Below are positions 27,101 to 39,100 of a stretch of DNA of 64,000 nt, in pieces. A model generated the notes under the pieces. It did not search any database. It worked only from the letters and a program-made list of their open reading frames with translations, and was not told where the DNA came from. Where the stretch lies: contig NC_088310.1 of the NCBI RefSeq assembly GCF_910592395.1, positions 8,315,501-8,379,500 on the forward strand, in the 5' to 3' direction. A program made the position numbers and the translations under genes. The stretch comes from Lineus longissimus. Taxonomy: Eukaryota; Nemertea; Pilidiophora; Heteronemertea; Lineidae. Within the stretch, counting starts at the first letter, position 1. Each line of letters opens with the position of its first letter.

Positions 27101-30100
27101 TCTGTATGATAAACAACACATTCAGTGCAGAGTAGTGTGCATTAATGTACACATCCTTTGGCATAGTTTGGTGAAATCAGAGTAAATCTTTGCAAAACAA
27201 CAAACTGAATACATGTATAATTCGTTCTGTGGGCTCTTACTCTGATAATAATGTAGAATTTTACTTGCAGAGTTTTAGTTGGCCTGTTCTGTGAATATTG
27301 GCAAGTGTTCAGAGGTCTATTGTAATGTTTCTTTAGGTGATATATTCTCATACCATGACTTGACATCGTCCCCAGTGGTCCTCAATCGATTCTAATTAGA
27401 CTTGGTGACCTGAATTTGGCCTGTCAGTCGCCCCTTAGTGTGTGGGAAAACTTCATATTTTTGACTGCATTTATTGACAAAGCTCTGCGACCTCATCTCA
27501 GCTTGAAGACAGACCCTTGCCACTTAGTCTTGTGAACTGTTCAGATAAGTTTGCTGTACCAAAGTGTTGTGATGCACCCTCGTGGACTTATATCTGAGGA
27601 TATGTTCTACACGGGTTCAGGTAAGGTCTTTAGTGACAGTCCTGGACGTATGGGTTTCGTGGTTAAGGGGTCAAGAGCGTGGTGCTCCTGGTATTAAAGT
27701 TTTTGCGGGGTCATTATGATTGACACCTTTGCCTGCAAGGAGAGTGGAAGGCAAGGCAACAGGTTGTCACATGAAATATGGCACGGGTAAGGAAATGTAG
27801 GAAATTGTGTCTGATCCAAACCAATCACTGTCAGATTCTGTTTTGTTTTAGATCATCCAATCGAGGCCACTACTTTGTATTATTGGATCAGATATTTGAA
27901 CAACTTTTTTGTATGAGCTTGTTGTCATTTTATTTGAACTAAGAGTAGGATTCATGCCAACAATATGGTCCATTTTATGCCTCTTTTTACCAAAAGACCT
28001 CAGCTTTTCCAGTTAGAATCTACAGGTATTATGGATTTGGTATTCTTCAGCTTAGAATAAAGAACACCATGGGACATCAGTGTGGCGGGTTATATTATGT
28101 ATTTGTGAATAAATCTGATACATTCAGCTTTGCATTAAGGCCTACTGAGCCATATCATTTTAACGCTTAAATTCTTGCCCAAGTAGCAATTCTTCAACTT
28201 TTGCTATAGTGACCTTTTGTTGCATGCCACTATGTTTGGATCCCGATTGGGGTATTTGCTTGCAATTCAGCCTCGGGGAAGTCTGTCACAAGTTATATGA
28301 GAAGCGGTTTAAGAAAGCCAGTCACAAGTTGGAAATGAAGGGCTGTAAAATCCCTTTTGATCCCCATTTTTCTCACTGGGATGGGTTGTTTTGCTTGCCC
28401 TTGGACAGGCTTTAGCCATAAAGGCATCTTAGTTTTAGGTCCCATTCAAAGGAAGTGCATGGCAATCAAAGAAAAGTGATTCGTCCAAGGTCACAAGTGA
28501 TTGATTTTATCTTGTGAAAGAGTGGATCGATAGATTTCTCTCTGATTGATTTTCGATAGTTTCACCTTGAACTATTCTTTTGCCTATTGATCACATTATT
28601 CCACCAGTCAACTTAAACTTTATAGATTTTCCGACCCTATAAGATCTTTCAATTGAAGCGGATTTCTATATAATGATTGATTTTAGAATTTGTGGGTTAT
28701 CGATGGCTTGTAGGTCGCTGTCAATACAGGAGACCACGGGTGTGCGGTCAGGACCATTCTGAAGAGCCCAATGTATCTCCAGAAGTTGCCAACAAACGTG
28801 TTTTTAACCGTAAGATTCTGAGAAGTGTTATTTTACCCCCTCCCCAAGATCGAAAAGCATGCTACATCCCTGAAAAGATACTGAAAAATTGAAATTGGTC
28901 GGCTTTGTTTCTTGAAGGGGGAAGGGTTGCTCAATGGATAAACAATCATGAAATCTTTTCCCTTCCCCTCCAAATTATAAAGAAAACTTCTCCGTCTTCT
29001 GTCAATTTTGAATCTGTATGCTGATTGATGAAACATTTCCTTTTAACTTGTGCTATGATGTTTTTTGCACCATATCTTCTTATTTCAAGATCTGCCGTTA
29101 ATTATTAATATTGGTGATTGATGGCGTCTGCCTGGAGGGGCTTACGAGCAGACGGCGTCTGCTTGGAAGAGCTCACAAGCAGACGATTATTAAAAACCTG
29201 TTTGCTATATATTTGCAGGTGCCAAGCAGGTCTGGTTTCCTCGGCCGTACCAAAATACTAGAGAGCAAAGAGATGCCAAGGTAGGCTTTGTTGGCATTGA
29301 GGCATTTGAGAAATTATCAACTGAAAGGAACCAAAATGGACTTTCTGTCAATTCTTACTGGAAACCCCATACCGTTGAAATTGATACAAGAACTCAACTT
29401 AACGGTTGAGCATTCTGGCTATAACCTGACATCCTAAAGCAATTAGAACTCCTTCAAAATGAAGTGAATCCCCATTTTATGGGAGGCTGGAAGAGAAATA
29501 ACTCCAACCCTTGAAATTGACATTCACTTCGTTTTAAAAAGGTTCTAATTGAATTAGGATTTTAAGTTCTTGCCAAAATGGTTCTTCTGTGGTGAACTCT
29601 TAATCTCTATCAGAAAAAACAATGAGAAGAAGTTCTCAAGATCTTCGTTGGATTTCCTCCAGCTAGAGACCTCATGGCTGTCTGTTATGCTGTTTGCCCT
29701 GCTGTTATTTTACCTGCCTATCACAATATATTGTGTAAGTCTTGGCATGGCTTTGCTGTGTGGATTTTTGATTTGTCTGCTGTTCTGCATCAGACTATTT
29801 GATATGCGGTACCAACTCTAGGAGACTGATCAAATACCTTACGGTGTGTTGTCTGCTTTCCTGAATAAATCATGCGACTTCTTAACGCAAATTATTCACC
29901 CTAAGTTGGACAGTGATTGCTAATTGGGGGTATCGTCTGAAAAATCAGCCTCTGTGTAAACAACTAATGGAGCCAATTCTAACTTTTGAACGTCTATTTT
30001 TCAGTCCTACCAAGATGGCGGAGGGGGTCATTCAGAACGATGGTACGAGGGGTCAGACCGGTCCGATCACTCGGGCACAGACACCTCGAGATATTCCGAT

Positions 30101-33100
30101 CCGAATCAAGCCGGCTCTGGCGTCTACCTCACCCGATCTGTCGGAGCTTCGCAACAACAAAGTGCTTTCTCCCCAGTCACGAAAAAACCAAATCATACAC
30201 CTCAGGATAGCTTGGACTCGGACATGTCGGGGCCGGGGACCTATCATAAACATTCCACTAAACACGCCAAGCCCCAAGATCAGTCCACGAGTAGTTCAAA
30301 TCTAAGTCAGATTAGCGATATGTCGTCACATTCGCATTCAAGCGGTTCATCACACGGGAAGCTGGATGGATCCTCTCATCATCATCTTCATCATCATCAA
30401 CACGGCTTTATCGGGAATAAACTTCACACGGGTCATGACAGACAACGAGAGATTCAGAAAGGTTGGTAGATTATGGTGGTACAATGAAACCTCTCTTAGC
30501 GAGAACTGCCCTATTAAAGACACCCTCTCCATTAAGGATACTGCATTTGGTCTCAAGTTGATCATTTCCATTCAAATTGACCTCCGTAATTAGGACACCT
30601 CTCTATTAAGGACATCATAGGTTTCTTTAACAGAGAGGTTCTACTCTACCTGTGTTAAACTTTTGCTGGCAACTTACCACTTGTCACAGCCCCCACAATT
30701 ATCACCTGCACAGCTGCAACAAATATTCTGGGAGGTCTCCTAGCTCTGTTGGCATGGTGTGCTGAGATTTATCTCGTCAGAGGGATTTGGACCTGTCACA
30801 CATTGGCCAGTTGTTGATGGCAAGTTTTTTGCAGCTTGGGACGTCTGCTAGCCAGTCTTTACCTTTGTGGAGTCCACAACTGTTGTAAATTCTGTCTCGT
30901 GGAAAATATATTATTGTATAAATGTAGCTGGGGCCATTTTATAGTCATAAGCTTATACTGTAAGAAGGTTATCCAAGCCTCAATCTGGTGTAAGCTTATA
31001 CAGCCATACAGGGTATCCCGAGAAAAATTAAATCCATGAAACTCAAGATATGTTTTATCTTTGTAATTCTTTTCCAGAGGAACGAAAGCCGCAGTTTCTA
31101 AGTCCCAATGCCAAAGCTGGTCGGAGATTACGTGATATCAGTCCATCAAGTAGTGCCAATAGTAGCCCAAGGGCGTCCAATAAGTAAGTACAGAAAGATG
31201 GGGTTTGTTTTTTATTGGCATGACCAGAATCATAAGAATATTAGGGGATCCATTTTAGAGCCATTCTGCCTCATGGGTATTGGAAAATAAGAAGATTTGG
31301 GAGGGCACGAAGGCCATTTTAGAAGGCACTGACTGCCATTGTAGCGGTGGCCAGGTTCAAGGCATGGAGTTCATCACACATGAAAGCTTTCTAGATATCG
31401 CAAAATGACATGGAAATTAAAAAAATTTGTTGGTGATGTTGTTGGAGAAAACATGTTTTCAGTTGAATTTTATAATTTGATGTTGCAGTCTGAAGAGGAT
31501 TTTACTAAGCTCATACTTTTATCCTCAGACTTGGTAAATCTGTAAATTAGCTCTTTCCTTATGGTCATATGGGGGTCGTGTGATCAAGCTGTACCAAAGG
31601 TGTTGTATGCTTGTGACTGTCTTCTAGGTCTGTGCTTTTGTAACAAATTTATCCATTTTGTGTCATTCAAACTTACCTATGGAACACTTTTGCATGTTAC
31701 TCCATTTGGGCTCAAACACAAGAGTATCCCTTTAATTTTCTAAAGGGAGAACTGAGTTAACAGCTCGGCCGCCAGGCGGCGCCCTGACCGATCCCGCGAG
31801 ATCGCGCCGATCTCATGCCGCCATATTCAGTCTTTACTCTTGTGCTTCTACGAAGCACATCGTTTTTTCAAAGCTGCCGTGAATTCGATTTAAAACCAAA
31901 TTCAACCAGCCAAGTCTAGACGATTTTTGGGTTCATTCACCTACGGAGTAGACCGCCAAACTAATCTTGGCATTAGTATTGTCCAGTCTATTTAATTATA
32001 GACATTTTCTTAGCTAGCTTAGTCGACCCGGCTCCATTATTTTGATCTTGGTAGGGTAGAGTTAAGTAGGCTATTCTCCGCTCTATTGTAATAAACAAGA
32101 CTCAGATCTATTGCAATAGTGTTTAATTCAAGTAGGCATGTTTTCCTTTCCATTAATTATTGCGTCCTTTCTGGCCTACTTGGGGTTCCCAGTGTTTTTA
32201 TTGTCATTGGTACCATTTTTTATATGGCGTACCCCTCCGACGGCATCCTTTGTCTCACCACAAAGGAATGCGTCTGGTGGCGGGAAACGGGCCGCGAAGA
32301 CGCCTAAACCCTCTTCCGGTTCCGTTTCCGGGCATATAACCCGGAGGTCTAGCAAACCTCCCGCCACCACCCCTTCCGTCAGCCGAGTTCCGGTTCCGGC
32401 CGCGGCTGCGAAGGATGCGGGATCTGACATTATTAATGTATGTGGTCCCAAGGGAGACTTACATCCAATAAGTCTCCAAGGGTTTAATATACCCCGGACC
32501 TCAGGGAACCTTCCGGTTCCCCTGTCGTCCGCTCCCCCGAGTACAAGCCCTTTGTACCCGCGGGAGCACCCTGCTTCCGGTCCGCCGATTGCAGTTCCGG
32601 TTACTGACGCGGGTTCCCGTTTTTCAGTAACCGAAGACTCTACTGGGGGTTTTTCTCAGTCTTTACTGCGAAATAACCCCAGTCCTCACGGACACAGTAG
32701 AGTAGGGCCGGACCTTATAACGCCACCTCCGAAACGCCATGCGTCTTCGGTAACAGCGTTTCTGCCCTCCGTACCTCCTTCTAAAAGGGCTTCCGGTAGC
32801 TCCATACCGGCGAAGGAGTTACGGGCATTTCCGGTTTCGGACTTCGTCCTACCGGAAATGCAGGCACCTTCCTACGTTGGCCAACCTCTTGGGTGGAACC
32901 AACCGGAAGTGCCACCCCCTCCTCGTAGCAGAGGCGTCGTTCCCATGGAACGAGCTACGCAGAGAGAACATCTGAACTCTGGTTCAGAATATGGGCAACT
33001 TCCGCTTCCGGAAGACCCATTCGCCCGCACATACGGCTTCCAGGGTTCGCTTATGCGCTCACCCTCGCCTCAACCGCCCGTCGTTGAGAGAAGCCGCACG

Positions 33101-36100
33101 TCGGGTCCGGAACCCGAGTCGGGACAGCAACTGTCCCAGCTCATCCAGATGGTAGCAGGTCTTTCTGATAGACTCAGCCATCTGGAGCAGGGTTCCGGTT
33201 CCTCTGGTGCGCCTGGTCCCATCGGATACCCACCATCCGACTCCTCTATTTTAGAGGAATTTTCTGAGAACGAGAGTTCTCAGCCAGGCTACCGCTCCCC
33301 CAATCAGGAGGAGCTGTCACCAGAGGAGGCCAGTATCCTGTCGGATATGAGGACACTCAGATCCTTGATCAGAGCGTACCTCCCGCAGGATCTGTGCCCT
33401 ACCCCGCCGGAACTGCCAGCCTTGTCAACACCAACCTTTTCACTCTGGGGACAGGAAGTGGATCCCAATCCACAGGTTTCTCAAGGCTCCACTCGGGCAC
33501 TTGAATTCCTTCCTCCCTCCCCGTCGGTGTTAGCAGTCTCTGAACTTTTGGAGCGTACAATCAGAGACTCACAAGGCGCCCACCAACGTACTTCCATCCC
33601 TGTCCTTCCGGCAGTCGGACCGGAAGCTTGGTGTAAACCGGGGAAGTTGTTCACGGCACAACTTCCTCCCGTTAGGCAGTACCGCGCTGACTATTATCGA
33701 GTCAGCTCGGCCGGCTGTCCAGCTGCAGCATCGACTTCCATATTAAAGGACGATGTACAGCTGGACCAACTCGTGCCTAGGGTGACCTCCTCCTCGGCTT
33801 ACCGAGACCTTAGAGCACAAGAGGGTCTGGCCAAAAACACGTTAGCGGTGCTCTCCTACGCAGAGCACACTAACCTGGCCCTAGCCAGATCCCTAAAAGA
33901 TAATGAGTCACTATCTGATGACACAAAATCGCTTGTGACATCCTTGTCACATTCGATTAGGCACGCTATTGCGCTGTCCGCCAAGACCGCAGCAAATAGC
34001 GTCCTACTCCGTAGAGACGCCGCACTGGGCTCTCTCAATGTCATCAGATCCCTCCAGCTGGAAGGGGCCTTAAGAACCGCTCCTATGGACGGTTCTTTCC
34101 TGTTCGCAGATTCTGTACAAGAGGCGGCTCAAGCACAGAAAGATTGGGACAAATTATATGCCCCCACTGCGACACAGAGGGCCAAGACCTCTCTACCTAA
34201 CGCTAGAAAGATAGAGAGGCCCCAGCAGGCATCGGGTTCAATCCCGTACGCCAGGCAGGTCCTGCCTAGGCCTACCCCGCCTAGTCAGCCTGCTCCTGCT
34301 GGATCCTTCCGACGGGAAGCGGAGGGTCGCCGGACTGGAAAGAGGAAAAATACTTCCTCTAACCAGGGTGGATCCGGTCCGACTAAGCACTCCTTTCGCC
34401 CAAGGGGTGCTGGCCGGAAGAGGTGACTCCCCCCTCCTTTCTCCTCCCGGACGCAAAAAGGAGCCGACTCCGGTAGTCGGGGGCCGTCTGCAAAAATTTG
34501 CAGACATTTGGGACGATTGGTGCCCAAAGGGGTCCCCAGTCCCAAACATGTTGAGGTACGGAGTGAAACTAGATTTCAACCGTACCCCCCCGACTACCAT
34601 ATATCCAACCCCAGTTCAGCCACCGAAGGACCCAGTCAAGGCCTCTGCCCTCCAAGCAGAGGTCGCGACATTACTGGAGAAGCAAGCTATCCAGGTCCTT
34701 CAAGATCCATGCTCCCCCGGCTTTTACAGCCACGTTTTCTTGGTTCCCAAGAAAGCAGGGACATGGAGGCTGATCATAGACCTTTCCAGGTTAAACACCT
34801 TCTTGAATGTTCCTCATTTCAAGATGGAAACCACCAGGTCTATAGCAACGGCGATACAGCCCAACGATTGGGCGGTATCGATGGATTTAATGGATGCGTA
34901 CTTACATGTACCGATCCATCCAGACTATCAACACTTCCTTCGATTCCATTACGAAGGAAAGACGTATCAATTCAGGGCCCTGCCGTTCGGTCTGGCATCG
35001 GCACCCCTAATTTTTACGATGATAGTCACAGCCTTCGTCGCTCCCTTTCACGTGATGGGGTTCAAGCTCCATCACTACCTAGACGATTGGCTACTCCGTT
35101 GCAAATCGCGGGAACTACTACTGCAACAACTTCAGGTTCTAAAGCAAAAAGTAGTTTCCGCAGGTTGGATTATCAACGAAACAAAGTCAGAATTCATACC
35201 ATCCCAAGACTTCGTTTACGTTGGAGTTCGGTTCCTTACGGCCATAGGGAAAATGCTGCCCCCCCTAGACAGGATAAAGAAAATTCTTCATCTCGTCGCA
35301 GAATTCAGAGGAAGGACTCAAGCTCCCGCAAGGCGATGCTTGAGCCTTTTGGGACTTCTGAATTCGGCAGCAGACCAAATCCCCCTTGGCCGTCTATATA
35401 TGCGTCCCATCCAGATGTTTCTAATGTCTCTATGGAAACCCCACAGGGACCCATTAGACAAGTTGGTATTGATACCTCAATACCTACTCAAGAACGTCTG
35501 GAACTTCTGGGAGTCGGAGACTCGTCTCCAAAGCGGTGTAGATCTTGCTCCACCGCCCCCAGAAGTGTCCCTGTTCACAGATGCTTCCCTACTAGGGTGG
35601 GGAGCACATCTGAACAACGGGGACATGTCCATAAGAGGTCTATGGACAAGGGAGGAGACCATTCTTCCAATAAATATATTGGAAATGAAGGCTGTCCTTC
35701 TTGCCGTGAGGGCTCTTTCCCTTCGCCTGAAGAATCGGAGAGTAACCCTGTTCTCCGACAATTCTACAGTAGTAGCATATGTCAGGAGACAGGGAGGCAC
35801 AAAGTCCGGCATTCTTTGCCAGCTAACTTGGGAGCTTTACCATCTTTGTGCCGACCTTGGAGTATCGATATGTGCCAGACACATACCGGGCAATCGCAAC
35901 ATCCTTGCCGACGCCCTGTCCCGTCAGAACAAGCTAGTTCAGACAGAGTGGACACTCCATCAGGAGATTGTAGACGACCTTTGTCGCCTTTGGCAATCTC
36001 CGAAGGTAGATCTGTTCGCCACCAGGCTGAACAATCGCCTTCCCATCTATTACTCTCCACTTCCGGACGAAGAGGCCCTGGAAGTCGACAGCCTTACAGC

Positions 36101-39100
36101 CTCTTGGGTCGGGCTGAACGCATATGCGTTTCCACCCCTCCCTCTCATCCAACCAGTCCTGAACAAGATCTTGACCAGCCATCCGGTGAGAATAACTCTC
36201 ATCGCACCTTGCTGGCCAAATCAGGCCTGGTTCCCAGCCTTGCTGGAGCTCCTGATAGATCACCCCAGGAGTCTTCCTACTTGGAAGCACCTCCTGTGGC
36301 ACCCCCTGGGGAGATGCTACCACCAGAACCCTGGATTTTTCAAGTTTCACGCCTGGAACTTATCCAGTTGCATCTCCACCAGAGAGGCTTTTCGGACATC
36401 GCTGTCAAGCGCATGTCCGCACCTCAAAGGGGGTCTACCCTTGATGTGTATCAAGGAAAGTGGTCTACCTTCACTTCCTGGTGCAGGGAGAACGGAGTTA
36501 ATCCGATCTCTCCCTCTATATACAGATTAGTTGATTTCCTTATTGAATTATTCACGGAAAGACAACTATCTGTCACGGCTATAAAAGGGTACAAGTCCGC
36601 CATCGCTTCTACCCTCCGTGTTTTAAGCACCTGGGATCTTCGTTGGGAGGACCAAATAACCCCTCTTTTCAGAGGAATGTTATTAGAGCGTCCTAGACCG
36701 GTTCACAACACCCCTAAATGGGACCTCTCTGTTGTCCTTAAGGTGCTCATGAGGCATCCTTTTGAACCCATGTCTATTTCATCCATGAAATATCTGACAC
36801 TCAAAACGGTCTTTCTAGTAGCCTTGGCTACCGCCCAACGGAGATCAGAGCTCCATGCACTTTCTTTTAAGAAGCTGGCTTTTAGAGAGGGAGGGGAGGT
36901 TATCCTGGCTTTTATACCAGGATTTCTGGCGAAGAACCAGGGACCGGCCGCCTCTCGGCCCCCGGTTACTATTCCCTCTCTGTCAGGAACGATCTCTTAT
37001 GATCTTCCTGACAGAACTTTATGTCCCGTCAGGGCCCTAAAGTTCTACATAAATAGGACAAAACCTCCCGGTATCCGCCAGGGGAGAGAGCGTTTGTTTT
37101 TGTCCTATAAGGAGGGAAATAAACGAGAGATAGCGGCCGCCACTATTTTCAAGGTGGATTGTGGAGACTATTCGTCTTTCCTACAACACCTTGAAGACTT
37201 CCTCTGATCTTCGTGCGCTAGCTAACATCTCAGCGCACGAAGTTAGAGCACTAGCCACCTCCTGGGCTAACTACCGAGGAGTTGCTCTTCAAGAAGTCGT
37301 TTCCGCTGCATGTTGGAGTAATCACTCCACATTCTCTCGTTTCTACCTACGAGACGTTTCTTCCCTCGTAGATGGCATGCACACAATCGGCCCGATTGTG
37401 TCTGCGGGGCATGTTGTTTGATCCTGGCTAGATCAAAAAAAGGGGGGGGAAGCCCGATTGAAGAGTCAAACGCGCATCTTGCGCCATTTTTGATATGCCC
37501 TATCTTCAACATCCAGGCAACCCCTAGTAGACTAGAAAGGACGCAATTTCTTATTGTTGTTTAGCAATAACTCATTCTACACCCTTCAACATGCCTTACT
37601 TGCTCTAAGCTCTGTTGCCGGAAAGAAGATGGTTTTATTACGCAATTCTAGCGCTTTCCGGAGAATGGGTCTATTACTCTCTATTATATGATTGTAATAC
37701 CGAGATCAAAATACCGGTCCTCCGGTTCTCCCCATTTCTTTCCCCTGGCGGTCCTCCTTAGCTAATATGCCGGTGGTGCCTCCTGGATGGAACAACAGCT
37801 CAGCCTTAGGTAAGTCCTCGTTTCCCACCTCCAATAGGTTGCTGGGATTCGATGCAAAAGTGTTCCATAGGTAAGTTTGAATGACACAAAATGCCCATTT
37901 CCTTACAAGAAATGGCCATTTTGTTAGTTCATACTTACCTATGGAACACGGCCCTCCCGCCGTCCCCACAAACGGGACATACTCTTTATTAACGCTCAAG
38001 AGTAAAGACTAAATATGGCGGCATGAGATCGGCGCGATCTCGCGGGATCGGTCAGGGCGCCGCCTGGCGGCCGAGCTGTTAACTCAGTTCTCCCTTTAGA
38101 AAATTAAAGGGATACTCTTGTGTTTGAGCCCAAATGGAGTAACATGCAAAAGTGTTCCATAGGTAAGTATGAACTAACAAAATGGCCATTTCTTGTAAGG
38201 AAATGGGCATTTTATACCTCACCGACTCTTAAAAACATTTGCCTTTCATTATCCATGTATCCAAATGGCCTCTATTCTATGACCATCACAGAATTCTATA
38301 TCAGACCTCATTGACTCTTACACATATGAGCTTTTCATCGTCCATGCATCCAAATGGCCACTATTCTATGGCCTTCGCAGAATTCGTTTTGAAGAGTTGG
38401 GAGTTCATTCCTCTCTACAAGTGAACAAATGACAAAATACGTCTGTCTTCTCGAACATCTGATAACAAAAGTAACGATGCTTCTAACACAGTTACAACCG
38501 CAACACCCTTGTTTCTGCATATTACACTTATGAAATTTTACTCACCTCTTTGACCATTCTTTGCCATTTTGGAGTAGAACCCTTAGACTTATATCAAGGA
38601 GTGGTGGGTGGGCTTAGTAACGGGCAGCTGGTTTTGACTTGCGTTTAGTATGCGTTTCAACGTTGACATCAAGAATCTTAGTCACATAGTTCTTGCACGA
38701 CTGAACCTGCCAATACTTGTCAGCTTGATTTATTTATTTGATACTGTTTATTATCATAGAAGGAGGTGTTTTGGGGGTTTCTCTTTCTTCCCAAACCAAT
38801 TGGCTGTAGATTTGATAAATACGTATATGGTATTGATGGGTTTTATATCATTGCTTTACATGTTTGACTGAAAATTTCAAGTCCAAGAAAGTAGATCCTC
38901 AGTACAGTCTTTTACCAGACCGGTTGGGGGACAAGTTCATAGCAACACTCAATCGTTTCGAAAGTTCTCTGGTTAGAAATGTCCTGTGTTTGACCCTGGG
39001 TATGGAGATGATTTAGAGATATTTCAAAAACTATTGGGTGTGGCTGGAATGAATCATCCTAATTTCTTGAACAGCAGTAACTTAGGCCATTTGACGCCAA

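Larger units (their letters stand above)
26430..29218. other. SIPA1L intron, mostly unrecognised
   Basis: The intron is 2.8 kb. The MITE is at its 5' end and two short stem-loops (29125-29185) lie just before the 3' splice site. The rest is unremarkable non-coding sequence. Confidence 0.65.
31655..38213 (+). mobile_element. DIRS-like tyrosine-recombinase retrotransposon
   Basis: This 6.6-kb element has three overlapping ORFs: gag-like, RT/RNase H with a methyltransferase-like tail, and tyrosine recombinase. Such elements insert via a recombinase instead of an integrase. It has inverted terminal repeats (about 31655-31842 and 37997-38213) that match over 170 bp with a single clear difference up to the outermost 20 bases, where they diverge. 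An internal complementary region (37852-37949) matches both outer ends joined, as in DIRS1. No longer target duplication is evident at the edges, as expected. Low divergence of the arms and long ORFs suggest a recent insertion; one frameshift breaks the recombinase. It lies in a SIPA1L intron in the same direction as the gene. Confidence 0.95.

Noticed and set aside
32176-32451. Minus-strand frames in the DIRS ORF1 region (also 34238-34600, 35477-36350)
   Set aside because: Shadows of GC-rich coding sequence on the opposite strand.
34508-36310. First two thirds of an 899-residue open frame inside the DIRS element
   Set aside because: It overlaps the reverse transcriptase gene in another frame and has no domain of its own; only the part from about 36314 shows recombinase motifs.
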